The position numbers and the translations under genes were made by a program. Below, piece after piece: positions 59,901 to 64,000 of a stretch of 64,000 bases of DNA. Under the pieces are notes generated by a model, which saw only the letters and a list, made by a program, of their open reading frames with translations, did no database searches and was not told the DNA's origin. Positions within the stretch are counted from its first letter, which is position 1; every line of letters begins with the position of its first letter. The stretch is from Marchantia polymorpha subsp. ruderalis (taxonomy: Eukaryota > Streptophyta > Marchantiopsida > Marchantiales > Marchantiaceae): NCBI GenBank assembly GCA_037833965.1, contig AP031358.1, positions 18,298,001-18,362,000 of the forward strand. Reading direction: 5' to 3'.

Positions 59901-60754
59901 GGAATAAGTTCATTGTGATAGCTACAGATTATCTTACGAAGTGGGTAGAGGCAAGACCACTTAAATCTACTAATGAGAAGGAGGTTGGTAGATTTTTGTA
60001 TGAGAGAATCATTACTCGATTTGGTTGTCCATTGGAGTTAGTATCAGATAGAGAAGGAGAATTTGTGGGAAGTATGATTCAAGCCATGTTGGAGCACTTT
60101 TCCATCAAGGCTCGAGTGACCACTTCCTACAAACCTAACGCTAACGGGTTGGCGGAGCGGACCAACTACACTTTGTGTATGATGTTGGCCAAGGATGCAG
60201 ACATGGACGGGAGTAAACACAATTGGGACAAGAGGCTCCATGCTATCTTATGGGAGTATCGCACAACATGGAAGACATCTACCGGATACTCACCTTTTCG
60301 GATGGTGTATGGAGTTGAGTCAAAACTTCCCATACAGTTTGACTTGACAACATTCACAACAATCCAGCAAAGGTTGAAGAAATCAAATGGAGCAGAAGCC
60401 ATCAAGTCTCGCCAACAACAATTGATGGAGTTGGAGGAAGCTCGAGCACTAGCCATGGTACGAGTGGAGCGGGCTCAACAGTTGCAGAAGAAGTATCACG
60501 ACAAACGAAGTGGAAACCAGAACTTGAAGCCGTTCAAGGAAGGTGATTGGGTGATGCTCTTTGATGCAATTAGATACAAGAGAGCTAGGAAAAAGTTTCT
60601 TCCTAAGTATTTTGGACCTTTCATAGTAAGTAAGGTGTGGGGAAATTTCACTTATGACATCAAGGAGTTAGGGGGACGTCACTTCGATCGAGTCAACCAC
60701 GACAAGTTGAAGTTATTCCATCGAAGATCAGATTCTTTCACTCCGAGGGCGTAG
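56912..60754 (+). CDS. pol: Family-A pol polyprotein (PR-RT-RNase H-integrase)
   Basis: An open frame of 1280 codons. The first Met shown may not be the true start, since translation probably enters from gag by frameshifting. The protease region (~140-240) has VLVDGGSAVN (D161) and LLLGRPWL. The RT region (~440-615) has ARPIRQKQRR, KLRVCVDYKKLNAV, MPFGLCNASAIFQ and the active-site FIDD at 555-558. RNase H has LYTDASN (D706) and VTDHKAL. The integrase has an HHCC-like finger with GGHFAGK and CKSCDVC, then D986, D1046 and E1082, the last two 35 residues apart (DD35E). After it, KYFGPFIV and FDRVNHDKLK form the GPY/F-like end. No chromodomain follows. Residues needed for activity look intact apart from the protease's D-G-G in place of D-[ST]-G. 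Confidence 0.93.
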   Translation: MMYSLINALLRKGRARNRVDILAHEKKRARFADESIFMEDTPSRSTRSSGVSQPRVPRKKLGMDDFSISSSQAKYDVVEDVGNQKANITVGQLIALNPAIRKELRGGLSSTRTKKRKSKGKAHMTNVGVGVVDAAASEVCTHASKIEVRINGHDVSDVLVDGGSAVNAMSERLMQKLGMQPSRPSSIIVGMANKQKVRPLGVVDKVVVSVRGVQTLLSFQILKEASYDLLLGRPWLRAVRTTDRWHKGYLRIGPKNHRVKVPLTRGGESTTDSNRPTDEYWESESEESGSFSEVDTDISTSDQETSSEYSSDDNVQVQVIAAMELLPRPGVKKDPDKVEMSEEEVCRRLSTLRFGPKVTKEEKAKFLDIFRKYIHVFAFSYKDLKHVTLETHRIELEEKARPIRQKQRRINPPTALVVKEEIDKLKEAGFIYEVENSEWVSPIVIVKKKNGKLRVCVDYKKLNAVTKKDYYTLPFIDEILEEVAGHEWYSFGDGYSGYNQIQIALEDQLKTTFTTPWGTFAFRVMPFGLCNASAIFQRFMNRVFEPFIGKFVRDFIDDFCVYGRKADHFDHLIKILQRLEEAKASLNPEKCIFGCEEGLLLGHIISKNGIAVDPEKVTRIMELSFPATLTKLRQFLGMVGYYRRFILSFSNKAHALTNYMKKGVEYELIFKDEAAKTAFEVLKKALVTAPILAKPDWGKPFILYTDASNIAVGCTLSQLDDEKHDHPIAYASRQMVQAEKNYSVTEREALAVIFSLKKFRHYLLGGRFTIVTDHKALKYIFNKPNAEGRIARWKLLLAEFDYTIEDRPGKKHANADLMSRAYDDGGDQSVDDTFPDEDLLVMDTVTTVPEEYKEIWDFISRGEFPQGMHQREKNALVKRCQPYMIMEKVLFHQGADGLLRRAVGRGEALQLMKEFHDGAVCGGHFAGKVTAFKILDAGYHWKGIFKDCVEYCKSCDVCQAFAKKSMKTPPMISVPVLGPFEKWRIDFVGPLNLTPRGNKFIVIATDYLTKWVEARPLKSTNEKEVGRFLYERIITRFGCPLELVSDREGEFVGSMIQAMLEHFSIKARVTTSYKPNANGLAERTNYTLCMMLAKDADMDGSKHNWDKRLHAILWEYRTTWKTSTGYSPFRMVYGVESKLPIQFDLTTFTTIQQRLKKSNGAEAIKSRQQQLMELEEARALAMVRVERAQQLQKKYHDKRSGNQNLKPFKEGDWVMLFDAIRYKRARKKFLPKYFGPFIVSKVWGNFTYDIKELGGRHFDRVNHDKLKLFHRRSDSFTPRA

Positions 60755-60777
60755 TGAAATCTTAGTCCGGGGGTAAA

Positions 60778-61636
60778 TGTAAGACCGGGTGTTGCACATA
60801 TGTACTAAGTCTTAGAAGTGATCAAGGCAATAAGGATGATTAGCCAAGGCATAGCTAAGACTAGCTAGTTATGACTAAACTAGTTAGTTATAACTAAGTT
60901 TATCTAGTCATGACTAAGTTTAGCTACAATGTCTATAGTTGGCGGAATAATTAGCGGAGTTCTAGAAGAATGGAGTGAGCACTTCTATTTTGTCCTTTAC
61001 AAGGAGTGAGCACTTCTATTTTGTCTTATACAAAAGTTCTAGATTCCAAGGGATTAGATATTTGACTAGAAGCTTGGATTTGATTGGTTTGACTAAATGT
61101 ATGAAAGATGATTGGCTAGGCTAAGTCTAATGTTGACTTAGTGGCTAGGAAGCTTGTAGAAGTTTAAAAGCTTCCAATGGCATGTCGCCACCTCAACCTT
61201 GGATTCCGGAAGCTTCTAGAAGGTTTAGGTAGGCCAATGGCATGTTGCCACGTAGAGGTGGTTAGTCAAACTTACCTAGGTAAAAGTAAGTTAGGAGAAA
61301 TTACCACATGTTACTATGGTAACTTCTCAAGTAGTATAAATAGAGAGGTAGAGTAGCACCTCTCAAGCAAGTTTGGAGAGTCATGTGTGAGGATTTGTTT
61401 CAGTAATGAAGGAGTGAAGTTTTTGAGTATCTTGGAGTATCGACGTGTGTTTGCATTTATGTGAAGAGGGTGATGTGAGGAGAGTTTGTGTGTGAGTTGG
61501 AGTGATACATGAGAGTTTGTAAGAGAAGGTGTTTGGGACATGAGTGAGAGTATGAATCTTAGTTTTCTAGAACCATGATGCGCTACCACAAAGCCATCAG
61601 AGGTAAACCTTAGTGAGAGTCAGCCCGGAGGTTGCA
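60778..61636 (+). repeat. 3' LTR of family A
   Basis: 859 bp. By eye it is identical to the 5' LTR except A at 60821. Preceded by the short purine-rich gggggtaaa, a weak polypurine tract. Its TATAAATAG is at 61335-61343. Confidence 0.95.
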
Positions 61637-61640
61637 GGCC

Positions 61641-61749
61641 GACACAACAAGGAGGACGGCCCATGCAGCGACGACCGTTCAACAATATGGAGGGGATAGA
61701 GTATGAAGAGGAGGAGGAAGCAGTTTCGGGAAACGAAGATCACCAGTAA
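61641..61749 (+). CDS. gag: C-terminal end of family-B gag, beyond the insertion
   Basis: Continues the gag frame interrupted at 53781, running to TAA at 61747-61749. The segment is Gln/Arg-rich, then strongly acidic (EYEEEEEA). It overlaps the pol frame from 61703. Confidence 0.75.
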
Positions 61750-64000
61750 TCTTGCCTCGCGGCCTTACTGGTTCTACAAAGCGAAGAAATGCGAGGTTGG
61801 AAGAAAGCAATGGTTGGAAGCTCATGGAAGGAGTAAAAAGCAAGCTCAACTCATTGTCACTGATGGTTTCATGGAAGGACACAAGGTGAGAGTTTTAATT
61901 GATCCTGGAGCAATTGAGAATTTTCTATCAAGGAGTGTTGCTATGAAGTTAGGTTTGATGTTGATGAAGGACGTGAGTGAAGAAGTTGAATTGCCAAACG
62001 GGCAAACTGAAGTGATAGAAACACTACCACGAAGTGTAGAATTATCCATAGGTAGATACAAGGAGAGCATTGAATGGAGAGTAATTCGTTTAGCTCGATA
62101 TGATGTCATCCTTGGAATGCCATGGATGGAACAATATAATCCGAAGGTAGATTGGAGAAGAAAAGTGATTACAAGTAGTGGATGGAAGATCTATGAAGAT
62201 AGAATTAGATCTCAGAATATGAATTTATCCCTCTTTGTGATGGGTACAGCATCCATTTCTAGAGATGATGTATGTTTCCTTGGACTTATAAGAGATATTG
62301 GGTCCACGGACAAACCTTACATCCCGGAGTCCTTGAACGACATTTTTATGGAGTATAAAGATGTTTTCCAGATGATCTAACTGCAGGATTACCACCAAAG
62401 AGGCGAGTAGATCACAAGATTGAGGTGATACTTGGAAGTACACCAACTTGCAAAGCTCCATATCGTTTGGCTCCAAACGAATTGGAAGAATACAAAGCTC
62501 AAGTGGAAGAGATGTTGAGCAAGGGATTCATTCAACCAAGTGTTTCACCTTATGGAGCTCCAGTACTCTTTGTGAAGAAGAAGGATGGATCCATGAGACT
62601 ATGTATTGATTATCGCGGGTTGAATCAGCAAACGGTGAAAAACAAAATGCATTACCTCGTATGGATGATTTGTTTGATCAACTTTAAGGAGCGAAGTACT
62701 TCATCAAGCTAGATTTGAGAAGCGGCTACAATCAAATTCGAATTGCAGATGAAGATGTTCACAAGACAGCTTTTCGTACTATGTATGGACACTTTGAGTA
62801 TCTGGTGATGCCTTTTGGTCTCACTAATGCACCAACTACATTCATGGGATTGATGAACGATATCTTTCGTCCTTATCTAGATAAATCTGTCATTTTTTTT
62901 TTGGATGATATATTGGTGTATAGCAAAACTTTGAGTGATCATAGAAGTCATTTACGAGAGTTACTTCAAGTTTTAAGAGATAATCAATTGTATGCCAAAG
63001 CTTCAAAATGTGAATTTGGTAAGTCAGAAGTAGATTACTTGGGTCATAGAGTTACAGCTACAGGAATCCAAGTGATGAGTGAGAAGATAGATGCCATTCA
63101 GAAATGGATAGCACATGAGGATCAAACTTAATTGAAGAGTTTTCTAGGGCTTACTGGATTCTATCGTAGATTTGTGAAAGGTTTTGCTCGACTAGCTCAG
63201 GCCTTGACTTCCATGTTAGGGAAAGGTCAAAAGTGGAGATGGGGAACAGCTCAAGAGTTAGCTTTTCAAGCATTGAAAGATGCTTTGTTACACGCACCTA
63301 TTCTCAAGTGGTATGATCCTAACCGTTCTATCAAGTTGCCCACTGACGCATCAGGTACAACAGTAGGTGACATACTTCAACAAGAATGGGAGGATGGATG
63401 GCATCCAGTTGCTTTCTATTCTCGAAAGTTGGTGGCGGCGGAACAAAATTATCACACGACAGAACGGGAGGAGTTAGCCATCGTGTTGGCAACCAAACAT
63501 TGGAAGCATTATTTGGGTGATAAGGAGTTTGTGGTGGAGACTGATCATAAATCCTTGGTTTATTTGGAAACTCAGAAGTATCTGTCCAAACGACAAATTT
63601 GATGGGCAAAGTGGCGTCAACGCTTCAACATGAAGATTGTGTACATGGAGGGAAAGAAGCAACTTGCAGATGCTCTCACACGCATGCCTTGTTTGAATCA
63701 TGTTGCAGAAGTGAAAATTCAGGCGGATTGGTGGAGCAAGATGTCACAAGCCACAAAGGAGGATGAAGAGATCACTCGAGCACTACAAACTGGAAAGGCA
63801 TGGAAATCTCGAGGTTTGGCGTTTTACAATCAGCGTATATGGATTCCACAAGATCACGATTTGCGCACAATGATTTTGGCAGAAAGTCATGATACAGCCA
63901 TTGCACGTCATGTGGAAGTGGAGAAAACCGTGGAGAGTATACAACGAGTGTATTATTGGCCCAAAATACGTGAGGATGTGGAGTCTTATGTTCGAAGTTG
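61703..64000 (+). pseudogene. pol: Family-B pol, broken, runs off the window
   Basis: Protease: VLIDPGAIENFLS, where the catalytic D-[ST]-G is D-P-G, and [46 protein letters not shown] and the active-site FLDD ([10 protein letters not shown], ~62900). RNase H: LPTDASG and VETDHKSL. Integrase N terminus: HDTAIARHVEVEK and VYYWPKIREDV at the window end. Breaks: a 1-bp deletion near 62369, another near 62650, TAA at 62685, TAA at 63129 and TGA at 63600. The copy B' keeps the missing base at both deletion sites, and CAA where 63129 has TAA. The gene encodes the usual PR-RT-RNase H-IN enzymes but cannot make a full product as read. Confidence 0.9.

Larger units (their letters stand above)
53782..61636 (+). 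mobile_element. Complete Ty3/gypsy retrotransposon, family A, 7855 bp
   Basis: Two 859-bp LTRs (53782-54640 and 60778-61636) begin TGTAAGACC and end GGTTGCA. By eye they differ at one base (53825 G versus 60821 A). The primer site resembles the tRNA-Asp complement. The ORF order is leader micro-ORF, extra zinc-knuckle ORF, gag, pol. A 4-bp repeat ggcc flanks the element; 5 bp is more usual. It is inserted in gag of family B. Near-identical LTRs and an open 1280-codon pol mark it as the youngest retroelement here. No chromodomain follows the integrase, so it belongs outside the chromoviruses. Confidence 0.95.
48869..64000 (+). mobile_element. Ty3/gypsy chromovirus, family B, with two nested insertions (runs past window)
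   Basis: The 5' LTR is 48869-49284, and the primer site is complementary to initiator tRNA-Met at 49286. Two leader micro-ORFs, gag and pol follow; the 3' LTR lies beyond 64000. A hAT (49409-52227) sits in the leader and a family-A retroelement (53782-61636) in gag. Chromovirus assignment rests on the domain order, the iMet primer site and the chromodomain trace in the colinear copy B'. pol carries two 1-bp deletions and three stops, so this copy is not autonomous. Confidence 0.9.

Noticed and set aside
1..64000. tRNA and rRNA genes
   Set aside because: Scanned by eye for T-loop GGTTCRA and cloverleaf patterns and for rRNA-like blocks; no convincing candidate.

Overview
The window is nuclear DNA of a land plant. 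The single-copy genes are plant types with GT-AG introns of roughly 100-1000 bp: a phytepsin-type aspartic protease with a plant-specific insert, a Rubisco-LSMT-like SET protein, a plant phosphomevalonate kinase, a KEA4/5/6-type cation/proton antiporter and a plant purple acid phosphatase. Plant Ty3/gypsy chromovirus and hAT elements accompany them. An intronless phytepsin gene and the overall gene style suggest a non-seed plant, most likely a bryophyte. That placement is an inference; nothing here fixes the species.

Layout. 1-41 kb is gene-bearing. In order: the N-terminal part of a cytochrome P450 (minus strand), a small hAT-type MITE, RNA polymerase subunit RPB8 (minus), the aspartic protease (minus), the SET methyltransferase in 5 exons (minus), a purple acid phosphatase in 4 exons (plus) behind an 80-bp tandem repeat, a small two-membrane-segment ORF (minus), phosphomevalonate kinase in 10 exons (plus), and the KEA antiporter in 20 exons (plus). 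The exon chains for the SET, PAP, PMK and KEA genes were joined by hand at GT/AG sites. Each gives one uninterrupted frame (515, 440, 512 and 605 residues).

41-64 kb is a stack of mobile elements. A very AT-rich, heavily decayed chromovirus (43.27-47.9 kb, here B') is followed by a decayed minus-strand LTR piece of a second family (A) and a minus-strand LTR of family B. A younger family-B chromovirus (48,869 to beyond the window) starts inside that last LTR. A 2.8-kb hAT transposon with an intact transposase and a perfect 8-bp target duplication sits inside the younger B element. So does a complete 7.86-kb family-A Ty3/gypsy element with 859-bp LTRs that differ at one base by eye. The decayed copy B' carries the empty target site for both insertions, so the order of events can be read within the window.

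The host genes are unrelated housekeeping or metabolic genes: transcription, isoprenoid synthesis, organellar protein methylation, ion transport, vacuolar proteolysis and phosphate release. No operon-like relation is implied. The most unusual signal is a short unknown protein module encoded between LTR and gag. It occurs once in family A and twice in tandem in family B, two otherwise different Ty3/gypsy lineages.
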